20,137 nucleotides of DNA from Cardiobacterium sp963553325. GTDB taxonomy: Bacteria; Pseudomonadota; Gammaproteobacteria; Cardiobacteriales; Cardiobacteriaceae. The position numbers and the translations under genes were made by a program. Below the pieces are notes generated by a model. It had not been told where the DNA came from and ran no database searches. It worked only from the letters and a program-made list of their open reading frames with translations. The first letter of the stretch is position 1, and each line of letters opens with the position of its first letter. Below are positions 6,287-15,049 of the stretch, in pieces. Location of the stretch: positions 1 to 20,137 of the forward strand of contig CAUVOF010000032.1 in NCBI GenBank assembly GCA_963553325.1. Direction: 5' to 3'.

Positions 6287-7462
6287 TTAGCCTTCCTGTT
6301 CGGCGACGATGCCCGCGGCGGCGATTTCTTGGGCAAGCGTTTCCCAGCCGGCGGCGCTGGCGTATTTGACCATTTGCGCGAGGGTGTGGGCGCTTGCCGG
6401 GCGGTGTTGCGCTGCAGGTACTTCTGCCGGGCGCATTTGCCACGGGCGCAGTTGGTGGCCGCGGGCGGCAGCGCAGCGGCTGATGTGGGCGGCGATGCGG
6501 AAGCCGCCTTCGTCGATGTCGCCCCAGTGATAGACCGGGATGCCGGGTGTCAGGTCGGCAAGCAGGCGGTCATAGAGGGCGCGCCATGCCGGGGACGGCA
6601 TGCCGGCGGTGTAGAGGCAGAGGGTGTTGCTGTCGCCGTGTTGTCTTGCCCAACTGTGAAAGGTGGTCAGGTTTTCGATGGTGAGGATTTGTGCCGGTTG
6701 TGCCGCCAGTCCTTGTACGGCGGCAGCGGGCAGGGCGCTGTAGGGGTAATCCGGCGGGTAGTCGCCCCGCGTGCGGCGCAAGGGGACGTTACCGGCAAGG
6801 CGCACCGGCTGCGGTTCGCGGTAGAGGCCGAGTTCTTGCAGGATTTCGGCTTCTGCGCGCGCTTCGCTGTCGAGGTTGCCGGTCAGCAGCAGGTCAAGGC
6901 AGGGCAGCAGGTTTTCGATGCGTTTGCTGTCTTTGAACAGCAGCGCGCTGGCGTCGCGCACCGCGGTTTCGGTGATGCCGTGTCGTTCTTGTGCGCGGCA
7001 CCAGTTCACGGTTTGGCAGGCGTCGTGCCAGCGCGTGGCGTCTTCCGGTGTGGTTTGTCGCACGTTCTGCAGTTTTTTCCAGGCGGCGATGAGGTCGTGC
7101 AGGACGGGATGCGCGGTGAGGTCGGCGGCAAGCAGCGCTGCTGCGGCGCGGATTTTCGTCGCTTGTGTTTGTTTGCCGAGGATTGCCGCCAGGCGCTCGG
7201 CGTCGCCAAGTTCGATGCGCTGGATGAAGCCTTGTGCTTCGTGGCGCGGGTAGTGCAGGGTGATTGCGCCTTGTGCCTGCGCCTCTTTCATGATGGCGTC
7301 GTAGGTTTCTTTGTCTTCTAGGCGCGGCAGTTGGCGGTAGTCGGCAAGCGCCTTGCCGCTAAGGGCTGGCGGGCGGCTGGTCGTTCCTGCCGCGTGTTTG
7401 TCGGCGGCGCGCAGCAGTTTGTGCAGCGCTTGTGTTGCCAGTGTTTCGGCGCGCTTGGTCAT
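6287..7462 (-). CDS. jetD: Wadjet type I nuclease subunit JetD
   Basis: JetD is the DNA-cleaving subunit of the Wadjet plasmid-defence system. It is recruited to DNA extruded by the JetABC motor and cuts small circular DNA. The 391-residue protein has an N-terminal DUF3322-type region rich in helices (about 1-220) and a C-terminal DUF2220 toprim domain. The toprim acidic residues are present: E263 in TIENLTTFHSW, and D315 and D317 in YHWGDIDEGGF. These bind the catalytic metal in the family. The start codon overlaps the jetC stop in an ATGA (7459-7462), and the upstream Shine-Dalgarno is weak (GGGAC), consistent with translational coupling. It is the last gene of the cassette and no terminator is seen before the next gene on the same strand. 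Confidence 0.93.
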   Translation of the reverse strand: MTKRAETLATQALHKLLRAADKHAAGTTSRPPALSGKALADYRQLPRLEDKETYDAIMKEAQAQGAITLHYPRHEAQGFIQRIELGDAERLAAILGKQTQATKIRAAAALLAADLTAHPVLHDLIAAWKKLQNVRQTTPEDATRWHDACQTVNWCRAQERHGITETAVRDASALLFKDSKRIENLLPCLDLLLTGNLDSEARAEAEILQELGLYREPQPVRLAGNVPLRRTRGDYPPDYPYSALPAAAVQGLAAQPAQILTIENLTTFHSWARQHGDSNTLCLYTAGMPSPAWRALYDRLLADLTPGIPVYHWGDIDEGGFRIAAHISRCAAARGHQLRPWQMRPAEVPAAQHRPASAHTLAQMVKYASAAGWETLAQEIAAAGIVAEQEG

Positions 7463-10400
7463 GTTGTTGTCCCGCGCTGGCGTGCGATTTCGGCAATCAG
7501 CAGTTCGGGGTGGAATTCGGGCAGGTCGGCGCGGAATTGGGCGCGGGTTTCGGCGCTGACGTCGTGGCCGTCTAATAGGATTTCGTTGTTTTCGGCGTCG
7601 CGCAGGATGTCGTAGTAGCGGTCGAGGAAGGCGGTCAGGCTGCCGAGTGCGTCGCCGGTACTTGCCATCAGCACTTGCAGGCCGAGTTCTTCGAAGTAGC
7701 GCATGGTGGCGACGATGTTGCCGGGGTCCATTTTGATGAAGGCTTCGTCGATGACTAGCAGGCGCAGGCCGCTGTCGTCACCACGGTTGAGGCGGTAGGC
7801 CGATGCCAATGCCGCGCCGGCGATGACGTAGAGCGGTGAGCGGCGTTCGCCGCCGGAGCCGGAATCGATGCGTTTGCTTAGCCATTCGACGCGCCGGGTT
7901 TCGCCGCTTGTGCGGTCTTCGCGCAGGATTTCGATGTCGAAGTGGTAGAACTCGCGGTAGTCGTCGAGGGCGTTTTGTGCCGCGCCCAAGTGGCTCGCGG
8001 TTTTTTCGTGCAAGAGCGCTTCAAAGGCGGGCGGGATTTCGCCGGCGCTGCCGAAGAGGTCTTGTTCTTCGCTGCTGCCGTAGCGGGCGATGTCTTTGAT
8101 AAATTTGAGCAGGGCGGCGGTTTCTGGCCGTTCTTGTGCGCGGAATTGGTAGCGTTCGTTGTTGGTAAAGAGCGGTGCGAGGCGCAGTGCTTCGTTCATG
8201 CGGTTCAGGGTGGCGCGCATCCATTCGAGGTTTTCGTGCAGGGCAATGGCGACGTCGTTGCGGAAGGTGGTTTTGGCGGCGTTGAGCGCGCGCGTCATTT
8301 GTTCTTGGTATTGGTGTAGTTGGCTGGCTTCTAGTTCGTCGATGCGGCTTTGTAGCCAGCGGTGCGTGGCTTGCCAGTCGTCGCTGCTCTCGGTGTGGCG
8401 GTTTTCTTGGTATTGGTAGTTGTATTCCGCCAGTTTTTGTAGGGCTTGCGCCGCTTTTTGTTGGCTTTTGTCGCGGGCGCGCTGGCTGCGGCTGGTGTAG
8501 TCGTCGCGGCTGGCGGCGAGCGGCATTTCTTGTTGGCGCTGTTGTTCTGCCGCGGCGATGGTGACGTCAAAGGCGGCATCCGCGCGCGCCGCTACGGCTT
8601 TTGCTTGTTGTGCGGCGGCTGCCATGGCTTTTTCTTGGCACGCGGTGCGTTGTTGTTGGTAGTGGCTGTCAGCGGCGCCAACGCGCTGCGCGGCGGTGGT
8701 TTGTTCGCCGTGCAGGGTTTTGACGTGTGCTGCGGCCGCCTCTGCTGCCGCTGCCAATTGGCGGTATTCGGCGGTATCAAGCGCTTGCAGGCGGGCGTTT
8801 TGTGCGGCGATGTCGGCGCGGCTGGCGGCGATTTGTGCGCAGCTGTCGCGGATGTCCTGGATTTTTTCGCTGGCATCACCGGCAAAGGCGGCAAGTTGGC
8901 CGTGCAGGGTTTTGAGCTGATCGTAGTCGCGCTGGCAGGTGGCAACGGTTTGTTGGCAGGCGCGGATTTGTGCAGCCGCTGCGGCGCGGGCATCGGCGCT
9001 GACCGGGCCGATTTTGTAGTCGGCGGGGTGGACGGTTCTTTTGCGCACGATTTCGCCATCGGCAAGCAGCATGCCGTCGGCGGTCATGGCGTAGCGGTGG
9101 GCAAAGCATTCGTCTTCGCTGGCGGCGCGGCGGAAGTCGCCCAGTTTGGCGCGCAGGTAATGGACGGCGGCGGTGTTGTCGCCACGGATGAGTTCGGCGA
9201 CGCTGCCCACCGGCGGGCTGGCGCGGTGCGTGTATTTGCTGGCGCGGACGATTTTGCTGTCGTAGGCGCGGCTTTTGCGGGCGATGTGGAAGGCGGCGCG
9301 TTCGTCGTTTTCTGCGACCAGCAGCGCCTGGATGTTGCTTGCGCCCAGATAGGCTTCGATGACTGGTTGCCAGGCGGGGTCGTCGATGCGCACCAGGTCG
9401 CAGACTGGCGTCGCGGCGATGTTGGCGTCTGCCAGTTCGCGTTGCAGGTTGGCGACGTTGGCGGCAAGCGGTGCTTTGCCGCGTGCGGCGCGTGCTTGTG
9501 CTGCTTCGGCGTTTTTTAGTTCGCCTTCGGCTTTGGCAAGTGCGCTGCCGGCGCGCTGCATGTCGCTGAAAAGTGCGTCGTGCAGCTGTTTGGCGGCGCG
9601 CAATGCCTGGCGGGCGGCTGCGACGGTTTCGTTTTCGGGCAGTTGTTTGGCAGCGAGGATGTTTTGCAGCGCCTGCTGTGCGGCGGCGACGGGTTCGCTT
9701 ACGAGAAGGGTGCCGGGCAGGCGGATGTCGAGGGCTTTGGCTATCGCGCCGAGGTCGCGCGTCAGGCGGGCGCTGTCTTTTTCCAGACGGGCACGGCTGG
9801 CGGCGAGGGTTTCTTGTAGCAAGAGGCGGTCGCCGTGCGAGGCGTGGCGGTCGCGGGTGGCCGCGCTGCGTTGTGCTGCTGTTTCTGCCGCGGCCAGTGC
9901 TTCGCCAATGGCGGCGAGTTGTGACTGTGCGCGTTGGCAGGCGGCAGCGGCTTCTTCTTCGGCGGCGATGGCGGCGTGGTGCGCTTCTGCTGCGAGTGCG
10001 CTCGCCGCCTCTTCTGCCAGTGCGTGCAGGGTCGCCGCCCGCCGCTGTTCGTGCTGCGCGCTGGCGAAGTCTTTTTCGATGCGCCGCGCCGCGCTCAGTT
10101 TGTTTTGGACTTCTTCTACCAGCGCCGCCATTTCTTGGAAGGTGTTGAGGACTTGGCGGAATTTGTGGATGTTGGTCGGCCGCGCTTCCAGCACTTGGCG
10201 GCGCACGATGTCATCGACGCTTTTGTCGAATTTCATGCGCAGGCCGAAGCGGAATGCCTGGCGGTAGGCGGTGAGGTTCGGCACGCCGCCGCTGCCGCGC
10301 AGGCGGAAGAGCAGCGCTTCGACGAAACGCTTGGCGTTGTCGTATTGGCTTTCTTCGCCGGGCGCGCGTTGGCTCAGCATTTGCCGGAATTGTTGCCAGC

Positions 10401-10866
10401 TTTTCGGCCGCGCTTCGCCGCTGCTGTAGTCGAGGTGGTCAGCGAGGGTGAGTTCGCCGGGGTATATGTAGCGCCCCTGTACGTTGGCGCGTGGCTGTGC
10501 CGCTTCGGCGTGGATGTGGATGCCGCTGGATAGGCGCTCCCGCGTTTGGCTGTCTTCCCAAATGAGGGTGATGTAGGTGTCGGCGTTGTCGCGCACGCGC
10601 GCTTCGGCGGCGTGGCCGTATTGTCCGAGGCAGTAGGCGCGGATGCTGCGGCTGTTGTGGTTGCCTTCGTCCGCCTGGGCGTTGTAGGCGACGCCGGCGT
10701 CGCCGTGGCTTTCGTTGCCGCCGAGCATCACGGTCTGCACGGCATCGAGCAGCGAGGATTTGCCGCTGCCGTTGGCGCCGAAGATGCCGCAGGTCATGCC
10801 GATGTCGATGTCGAGGGTGTCGTAGAGGAAGAATTGCACCAGGCGGATTTTGATGAGTTTTTTCAT
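7459..10866 (-). CDS. jetC: Wadjet type I SMC-like ATPase JetC
   Basis: JetC is the SMC/MukB-like ATPase that drives DNA loop extrusion in the Wadjet complex. The 1135-residue protein has its Walker A motif at residues 30-38 (GANGSGKSS), just after a short beta strand typical of SMC heads. Most of the centre is alanine-, glutamine- and glutamate-rich coiled coil, with a globular hinge-like section near 470-640. The second half of the head has the ABC signature SGGER at about 1004-1008 and the Walker B motif LLVIDEAF, with D1040 and E1041. Both halves of the ATP site are therefore intact. The start is preceded by AAGGAGAAG and overlaps the jetB stop by 4 nt. The opposite strand holds long open frames, but they lack any recognisable protein character. 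Confidence 0.95.
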   Translation of the reverse strand: MKKLIKIRLVQFFLYDTLDIDIGMTCGIFGANGSGKSSLLDAVQTVMLGGNESHGDAGVAYNAQADEGNHNSRSIRAYCLGQYGHAAEARVRDNADTYITLIWEDSQTRERLSSGIHIHAEAAQPRANVQGRYIYPGELTLADHLDYSSGEARPKSWQQFRQMLSQRAPGEESQYDNAKRFVEALLFRLRGSGGVPNLTAYRQAFRFGLRMKFDKSVDDIVRRQVLEARPTNIHKFRQVLNTFQEMAALVEEVQNKLSAARRIEKDFASAQHEQRRAATLHALAEEAASALAAEAHHAAIAAEEEAAAACQRAQSQLAAIGEALAAAETAAQRSAATRDRHASHGDRLLLQETLAASRARLEKDSARLTRDLGAIAKALDIRLPGTLLVSEPVAAAQQALQNILAAKQLPENETVAAARQALRAAKQLHDALFSDMQRAGSALAKAEGELKNAEAAQARAARGKAPLAANVANLQRELADANIAATPVCDLVRIDDPAWQPVIEAYLGASNIQALLVAENDERAAFHIARKSRAYDSKIVRASKYTHRASPPVGSVAELIRGDNTAAVHYLRAKLGDFRRAASEDECFAHRYAMTADGMLLADGEIVRKRTVHPADYKIGPVSADARAAAAAQIRACQQTVATCQRDYDQLKTLHGQLAAFAGDASEKIQDIRDSCAQIAASRADIAAQNARLQALDTAEYRQLAAAAEAAAAHVKTLHGEQTTAAQRVGAADSHYQQQRTACQEKAMAAAAQQAKAVAARADAAFDVTIAAAEQQRQQEMPLAASRDDYTSRSQRARDKSQQKAAQALQKLAEYNYQYQENRHTESSDDWQATHRWLQSRIDELEASQLHQYQEQMTRALNAAKTTFRNDVAIALHENLEWMRATLNRMNEALRLAPLFTNNERYQFRAQERPETAALLKFIKDIARYGSSEEQDLFGSAGEIPPAFEALLHEKTASHLGAAQNALDDYREFYHFDIEILREDRTSGETRRVEWLSKRIDSGSGGERRSPLYVIAGAALASAYRLNRGDDSGLRLLVIDEAFIKMDPGNIVATMRYFEELGLQVLMASTGDALGSLTAFLDRYYDILRDAENNEILLDGHDVSAETRAQFRADLPEFHPELLIAEIARQRGTTT

Positions 10867-11516
10867 GAGTCTTCTCCTTCTGTCGGGTCGTCAACATCGT
10901 CCACCGCATCATCGGCAACTGCGTCCGCGTCGGTAAAGCGAGCGAGTTGTAGCAGCGCGCTCTCGCCCAGCACTTCGGCAATGCCGGGGCGAATGATGAC
11001 GGCGTAGGGCTGGTGCAGCTCCGCACCGGCGTAGTCGCCGTCGTCATCCACCAGGCGCGCCAAGCCCCAGCGCCGCATCCATTGCAAGAGCGTCAGCAGT
11101 TTGCCGCCGCTTTCGAGTTCGCGCCCGGTGATTTGTTTGTATTTGACCGCAAGCGTAACCAGGTCGCAGGCAACTTCGCCGTGTTCGTCGTGGTGGCCGT
11201 TGCGCGTTTCTTCGTCAAATATTTGCCGCAGCACCAGGGCGAGCAGGGTTTGAGCCACGCTCACCGGCGTGTGCTGGCTGTGGCGCGGGATGGCGCAGGC
11301 GTAGCGCAGTTGGCCGTTGATGTGTAGCTGGTAGCCGAGTGGCGCCAGGGCGCGGCGGAAGTCGCGCTCGTTTTCGCGGATGAGGGCGTAGGCGGTCTTG
11401 CTGTGGCGGTCGGCGGCGTACAGCACTTGTTCGTTGATGAGGCGGCTCGCCGCCAGTTCGAAGTCGTCTTCTGTCGCGCCGCTGGTCTTGGCGACGGCGT
11501 CTTGCCAAAAGCTCAT
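10863..11516 (-). CDS. jetB: Wadjet type I KITE subunit JetB (DUF4194)
   Basis: JetB is the winged-helix KITE component that bridges the kleisin JetA and the ATPase JetC, comparable to MukE. The 217-residue protein shows DUF4194 features. It has an N-terminal segment with ASRLINEQVLYAADR, a central HSQHTPVSVAQTLLALVLRQIFDEE, and a C-terminal wing-like portion with LLQWMRRWGLARLVDDD followed by YAVIIRPGIAEVL. The last 25 residues are strongly acidic (DDAVDDVDDPTEGEDS), which is unusual-looking but sits outside the core. The ATG at 11516 follows an AAGGA Shine-Dalgarno and overlaps the jetA stop by 4 nt; its own stop overlaps the jetC start in the same way. The assignment rests on the family pattern plus position in the cassette. 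Confidence 0.92.
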   Translation of the reverse strand: MSFWQDAVAKTSGATEDDFELAASRLINEQVLYAADRHSKTAYALIRENERDFRRALAPLGYQLHINGQLRYACAIPRHSQHTPVSVAQTLLALVLRQIFDEETRNGHHDEHGEVACDLVTLAVKYKQITGRELESGGKLLTLLQWMRRWGLARLVDDDGDYAGAELHQPYAVIIRPGIAEVLGESALLQLARFTDADAVADDAVDDVDDPTEGEDS

Positions 11517-12982
11517 GTGTCGTCCTTCTGTTGCAGGTTGATGAGGGTGAAGGGGATGTGCGAGATGGCGGGCGACGGCATTTCTTTGTCGCCGTCGCGG
11601 CGGATGGCAAAGCCGCCGGGCAGGGGGCGGCCGCTGCCCGCGTGCGCGTTGGCGAGGGCGCAGAGCATTTGCAGGGCGCGCACCGCGCTGATGCTGTCGT
11701 GCGGCAGTTCGGCGCTGCTGATGCTGGCGCGCCCGGCGAGTTGGGCGCGGACGAAGGCGGCGAGTTTCGGCCAGGACATCGCGCGCCGGTCGTGTGCCTG
11801 TAATGCCAGGCGGGCATAGGCCGCCCGCTCCGGTGAGACGGTCTGCCTGCGCAGTTTGCCGGGCGGGGTTTGTCGTTTTTGTTGGCGCGGCCGGGCGAGG
11901 CGTTCGCCGCTGATGGCTGCGCCGCAGGTAAAGGGCGTGCGCAGCGGGGCTTTTTCGCCGTGTGTCTTGACCGCGGTTACTGCCGCGCCAATCAACTGCC
12001 CCAATGGCAGGGTGGCGCGCAGGCGGTAGTCGAGGTAGGCGAGCGCCTGCCGGTTGGCGCGGCGGATTTCGTCATCAAGGCGGCTTAGGTATTCGTCGAT
12101 GCGTTGCAGTTCTTCGATTTTTTGGATGTCGCGCGCAAACAGCGCCTCGGCACGCGTGGCATCGCCCGCTGCCTGTTTTTCCTGGTACCAGCGCAAAAGG
12201 CGCTCACGCAGCGGCGCTTGGCGGATATGTTCCAGCAGGCGCAGGATTTCCTGCCGCCGCGCCAGCGGGTGGTCGCGCGTGCGCAGCTCTTTGTAGTCGG
12301 CGATAAAAATGCGCTCAACGTAGTCATCGAAGAAGCGGCGCACGAATTCGCCCGTCACTTCGATGTCGCCGATTTCGCGCATCAGGTCGCGCACATGGGT
12401 GCTGGCGATATGGATATGTTCCAACAGCGCGCGCGACTGCCGCGCCGCTTCTTGCAGGGACGCGCCATCGGCGTCTTCGTGCAGCAGCAGTTTCAGGTTC
12501 GCCTCAATACTGCGGATTTTGCCGGAAACGAATTCCGGCCCGGTGTGGGCAAATTCAATCAGCCGCCCGATGAAATGGGCAACCGCCGGCGGCATCAGTA
12601 CCACTTCACGCACCCCCAGGCGCTCAACCTGCAACCAGCCGCTGTCGCGCAGGCGGCTGAAAACCATGTAGGCGCGGTTGGCAAGCGGTGTTTGCGGTGT
12701 CGCCTCAACTTCTTCCAGCACCCAGTCCTGGTGTTCGATGGCAGCAGCTATATCGGCGGTAATTTCGCGCAGTAAAAAGCCGCTGCTCGGCGGCAACGGC
12801 GCATCCGGGCCAAAGCGTTTGTCGTAGAGGACGCAGAGCAAATGCCAGTATTGGCGGCGGTTGGCAGACGCCAGCGGGGCAAATATCCGCTCCGGCAGGC
12901 GCTGGAAAAGGGCGGGGCTACGCGCTGGGGCTGCAAGCGACATGGGGGAAGTTCTTTTCACTAAAAGGGAAGCGGGAAACAT
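11513..12982 (-). CDS. jetA: Wadjet type I kleisin subunit JetA (DUF3375)
   Basis: JetA is the kleisin-like subunit of the Wadjet complex, related in role to MukF. It links the JetC heads and carries JetB. The 489-residue protein has DUF3375 character. The N-terminal winged-helix part includes FLLREITADIAAAIEH and NRAYMVFSRLRDSGWLQ. A long helical middle follows (ALLEHIHIASTHVRDLMREI and EYLSRLDDEIRRANRQALAY), and the C-terminal domain ends near LINLQQKDDT. Two starts are possible: the ATG at 12982 and the ATG at 12943 (MSLAAPARS). Neither has a clear Shine-Dalgarno, and the shorter one may be closer to the family's length at the N-terminus. It is the first gene of the operon; no confident promoter could be read upstream. 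Confidence 0.92.
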   Translation of the reverse strand: MFPASLLVKRTSPMSLAAPARSPALFQRLPERIFAPLASANRRQYWHLLCVLYDKRFGPDAPLPPSSGFLLREITADIAAAIEHQDWVLEEVEATPQTPLANRAYMVFSRLRDSGWLQVERLGVREVVLMPPAVAHFIGRLIEFAHTGPEFVSGKIRSIEANLKLLLHEDADGASLQEAARQSRALLEHIHIASTHVRDLMREIGDIEVTGEFVRRFFDDYVERIFIADYKELRTRDHPLARRQEILRLLEHIRQAPLRERLLRWYQEKQAAGDATRAEALFARDIQKIEELQRIDEYLSRLDDEIRRANRQALAYLDYRLRATLPLGQLIGAAVTAVKTHGEKAPLRTPFTCGAAISGERLARPRQQKRQTPPGKLRRQTVSPERAAYARLALQAHDRRAMSWPKLAAFVRAQLAGRASISSAELPHDSISAVRALQMLCALANAHAGSGRPLPGGFAIRRDGDKEMPSPAISHIPFTLINLQQKDDT

Positions 12983-13055
12983 AGCACAGCGGCGGGCGCG
13001 CTGCGAATAAACGCCTGCCGCTTGACCCGCCCGCGCGTTGCGCTACATTAGCGGC

Positions 13056-13251
13056 TGTTTACAATTCAGCGAACTAGCCCCTCTCCCTGTGGGACAAGCA
13101 TTGCTTGCGAAGCAAGAGAGGGGTTGGGGTGAGGGCAGCAAACGTGAAAAACAGAAATCTTATCTCGTAAGCAACATTGTCCACCCCCTCCCCAACCCTC
13201 CCCCGCTGCGGGCTTCGCCCTGCAGGGGAGGGGGTTATCCAATTGTAAACA
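13056..13251. repeat. Foldback element between jetA and the amidotransferase gene
   Basis: The gap from 12983 to 13295 holds a 196-bp element bounded by TGTTTACAATT (13056-13066) and its exact reverse complement AATTGTAAACA (13241-13251). Inside are two hairpin-forming blocks. In the first, CCCCTCTC pairs with GAGAGGGG across a short palindrome at about 13078-13124; in the second, CCCCCTCCCC pairs with GGGGAGGGGG at about 13183-13234. GGGTTGGGG in the left block is also complementary to CCCCAACCC in the right. No gene is encoded. C/G-rich foldback repeats of this type are common between genes in many proteobacteria; whether this one is mobile is unknown. Confidence 0.7.
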
Positions 13252-13295
13252 CGCCCTAGCGCCCTTTCTCTTTTCATCATTATTCAGAGGCTTTC

Positions 13296-14012
13296 ATGCT
13301 ACGCATTGTGGCAATTTTGCATAATCCCGCCGGCTCGACCGGGCTGGTCGGGCAGTTTTTTTCCGCGCACAAGGATGTGGAATTTCGCACGTTATGCCCG
13401 CTCGCGGGCGACCCTTTGCCGGAGGCGGATTCGTTTGATGCGGCGATTGTGTTTGGCGGCAAGATGAGCGCCAACGATTGCCCGTCGCTGCCGCCGCTGT
13501 TGTCCGAGCTGATGTGGATTCGCGGCATTGTTGATGCCGGCAAGCCGTTTTTGGGCATTTGCCTGGGCGCGCAGCTTTTGGCGATGGCTTACGGCGGCAC
13601 GGTGACGCGCCACGCCGAGCGGGTAGTGGAAATCGGCTTTTATCCGCTGTATCCGACGGTTGAGGGTTTTAATTCGATTTTTGCCGAGATGCCGGAGCGC
13701 TTTTTTCAGTGGCATAACGAGGGCTTTACTCTGCCGGAAGGCGCGGTGAAGCTGGCGGCAAGCGACACTTTTCCCAATCAGGCGTTTTGCATCGGCGGGC
13801 GCGCCTTTGGTTTTCAGTTTCACCCGGAGGCGACGGTTGAGCAGATTCGTTATTGGCACACGCGCGACAGCGAGGAACTGGCAAGCCCCGGCGCGCAGAC
13901 GGCGATGTCGCAATGGCTTTATCAGGAGCGGCATTGCGATGAAATCAGCGACTGGTTGGCGGGCTTTTTGTCCGCCTGGCTCGCTGGCACGGCACGCGGG
14001 GAGGCTTCGTGA
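13296..14012 (+). CDS. Class I glutamine amidotransferase
   Basis: This 238-residue protein is a free-standing class I glutamine amidotransferase (GATase1), a domain that hydrolyses glutamine and passes ammonia to a partner. The catalytic triad is complete: C89 in FLGICLGAQLLA, and H176 and E178 in FGFQFHPEA. An oxyanion-type GG (IVFGGKMSAND) lies near 54. It resembles the GMP-synthase-like subgroup of stand-alone amidotransferases, but it lacks the ATP-pyrophosphatase half of GuaA, so it is not GMP synthase. Its ammonia acceptor is unknown and no synthetase partner lies next to it. A GAGG Shine-Dalgarno precedes the ATG at 13296. Its TGA overlaps the queA ATG (TGATG at 14010-14014), so the two are probably translated together. 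Confidence 0.88.
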   Translation: MLRIVAILHNPAGSTGLVGQFFSAHKDVEFRTLCPLAGDPLPEADSFDAAIVFGGKMSANDCPSLPPLLSELMWIRGIVDAGKPFLGICLGAQLLAMAYGGTVTRHAERVVEIGFYPLYPTVEGFNSIFAEMPERFFQWHNEGFTLPEGAVKLAASDTFPNQAFCIGGRAFGFQFHPEATVEQIRYWHTRDSEELASPGAQTAMSQWLYQERHCDEISDWLAGFLSAWLAGTARGEAS

Positions 14013-15049
14013 TGTGGCGTAAATCCGATTTTGTTTATGAATTGCCGGATGAGTTAATCGCCCGCTTCCCGTTGGCAGAACGCAGCGCGGCGCGGATGCT
14101 GCTGGCGCGGCCAGTGTCGGCGCAAGAGGTCGTACTCGCTGACCGCATGGTGCGTGATTTGCCGGATTTGCTTGACCCGCATGATTTGCTGGTCTTTAAC
14201 AATACGCGGGTGTTGCCGGCGCGGCTCTTTGGGCAGAAGGCGAGCGGTGGCCGCGTCGAGGTGCTGATTGAGCGCCTGAAAAGCGCGCATGAGGCGGTCG
14301 CCTATGTGCGCGCCTCGAAATCGCCGAAGGTCGGCGGCGTGATTCGCATCGGTGAGGCGGAAGTGCGCGTTACCGGGCGGCATGAGGCGCTGTTTGCCCT
14401 GCACAGCGAGACGCCGTGGGCGGAACTGCTGGCGGCGCAGGGCGAAATGCCGATTCCGCCTTATTTGGAACGGGCGGCGCTGGAAAGCGACAAGCAGCGC
14501 TATCAGACGGTCTTTGCCAAGCACAGCGGCGCGGTCGCCGCCCCCACCGCCGGACTGCATTTTGACGAGGCGCTGCTCGCTGCCATTCGCCTGCGCGGCG
14601 TGCGGAAGGCAGAGGTCACGCTGCACGTCGGCGCGGGGACGTTCCAGCCAGTGCGCCATGAGAACCTCGCCGAGCACGTCATGCACGAGGAATGGTTGCA
14701 GGTCGGGCAGGACGTGGTCGATGCGGTTGCCGCCTGCCGCGCGCGCGGCGGACGGGTGGTCGCGGTCGGCACGACCAGTCTGCGTGCGCTGGAATCTGCT
14801 GCCGCAGGCGGCGAACTCGTGCCGTTTAGCGGCGACACCAATCTGTTCATCACGCCGGGTTATCGCTTCCGCGTCGTCGATGCGCTGCTCACCAATTTCC
14901 ATCTACCGGAATCAACGCTGCTGATGCTGGTCAGCGCTTTTGCCGGCTACCACAACATCCGCGCCGCCTATCAGCACGCCATCGCCGCGCGCTACCGCTT
15001 TTTCAGCTATGGCGACGCGATGTTTTTACCGGCGCGGCTCGATGTCTGA
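14012..15049 (+). CDS. queA: S-adenosylmethionine:tRNA ribosyltransferase-isomerase
   Basis: QueA transfers and rearranges the ribosyl part of S-adenosylmethionine onto 7-aminomethyl-7-deazaguanine in tRNA, forming epoxyqueuosine at wobble position 34. The 345-residue product has the expected family blocks in order: ELPDELIARFPLAERSAARML at the N-terminus, FNNTRVLPARLFGQK, then IPPYLER, APTAGLHFD, LHVGAGTFQPV and TNFHLPESTLLMLVSAF. I chose the ATG at 14012 rather than the in-frame GTG one codon earlier. It overlaps the preceding TGA as TGATG and has GGGAGG about 8 nt upstream. The gene's end overlaps the cmoM start by 8 nt. No tgt, yajC or secD follows, although those often neighbour queA in related bacteria. 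Confidence 0.96.
   Translation: MWRKSDFVYELPDELIARFPLAERSAARMLLARPVSAQEVVLADRMVRDLPDLLDPHDLLVFNNTRVLPARLFGQKASGGRVEVLIERLKSAHEAVAYVRASKSPKVGGVIRIGEAEVRVTGRHEALFALHSETPWAELLAAQGEMPIPPYLERAALESDKQRYQTVFAKHSGAVAAPTAGLHFDEALLAAIRLRGVRKAEVTLHVGAGTFQPVRHENLAEHVMHEEWLQVGQDVVDAVAACRARGGRVVAVGTTSLRALESAAAGGELVPFSGDTNLFITPGYRFRVVDALLTNFHLPESTLLMLVSAFAGYHNIRAAYQHAIAARYRFFSYGDAMFLPARLDV

Noticed and set aside
6191..7321. A 376-codon open frame on the plus strand opposite jetD
   Set aside because: It covers a gene with conserved toprim residues on the other strand and shows no domain, Shine-Dalgarno or plausible composition of its own.
8446..9519. A 357-codon open frame on the plus strand opposite jetC
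   Set aside because: It is a by-product of the GC-rich, alanine-rich coding strand. The translation is a low-complexity mix of G, A, V and F with no motif, while the minus strand encodes an intact SMC-like ATPase.
13296..14012. GMP synthase (guaA)
   Set aside because: Only the glutaminase domain is present. The ATP-pyrophosphatase and dimerisation domains that define GuaA are absent, and the frame ends cleanly at the queA start.
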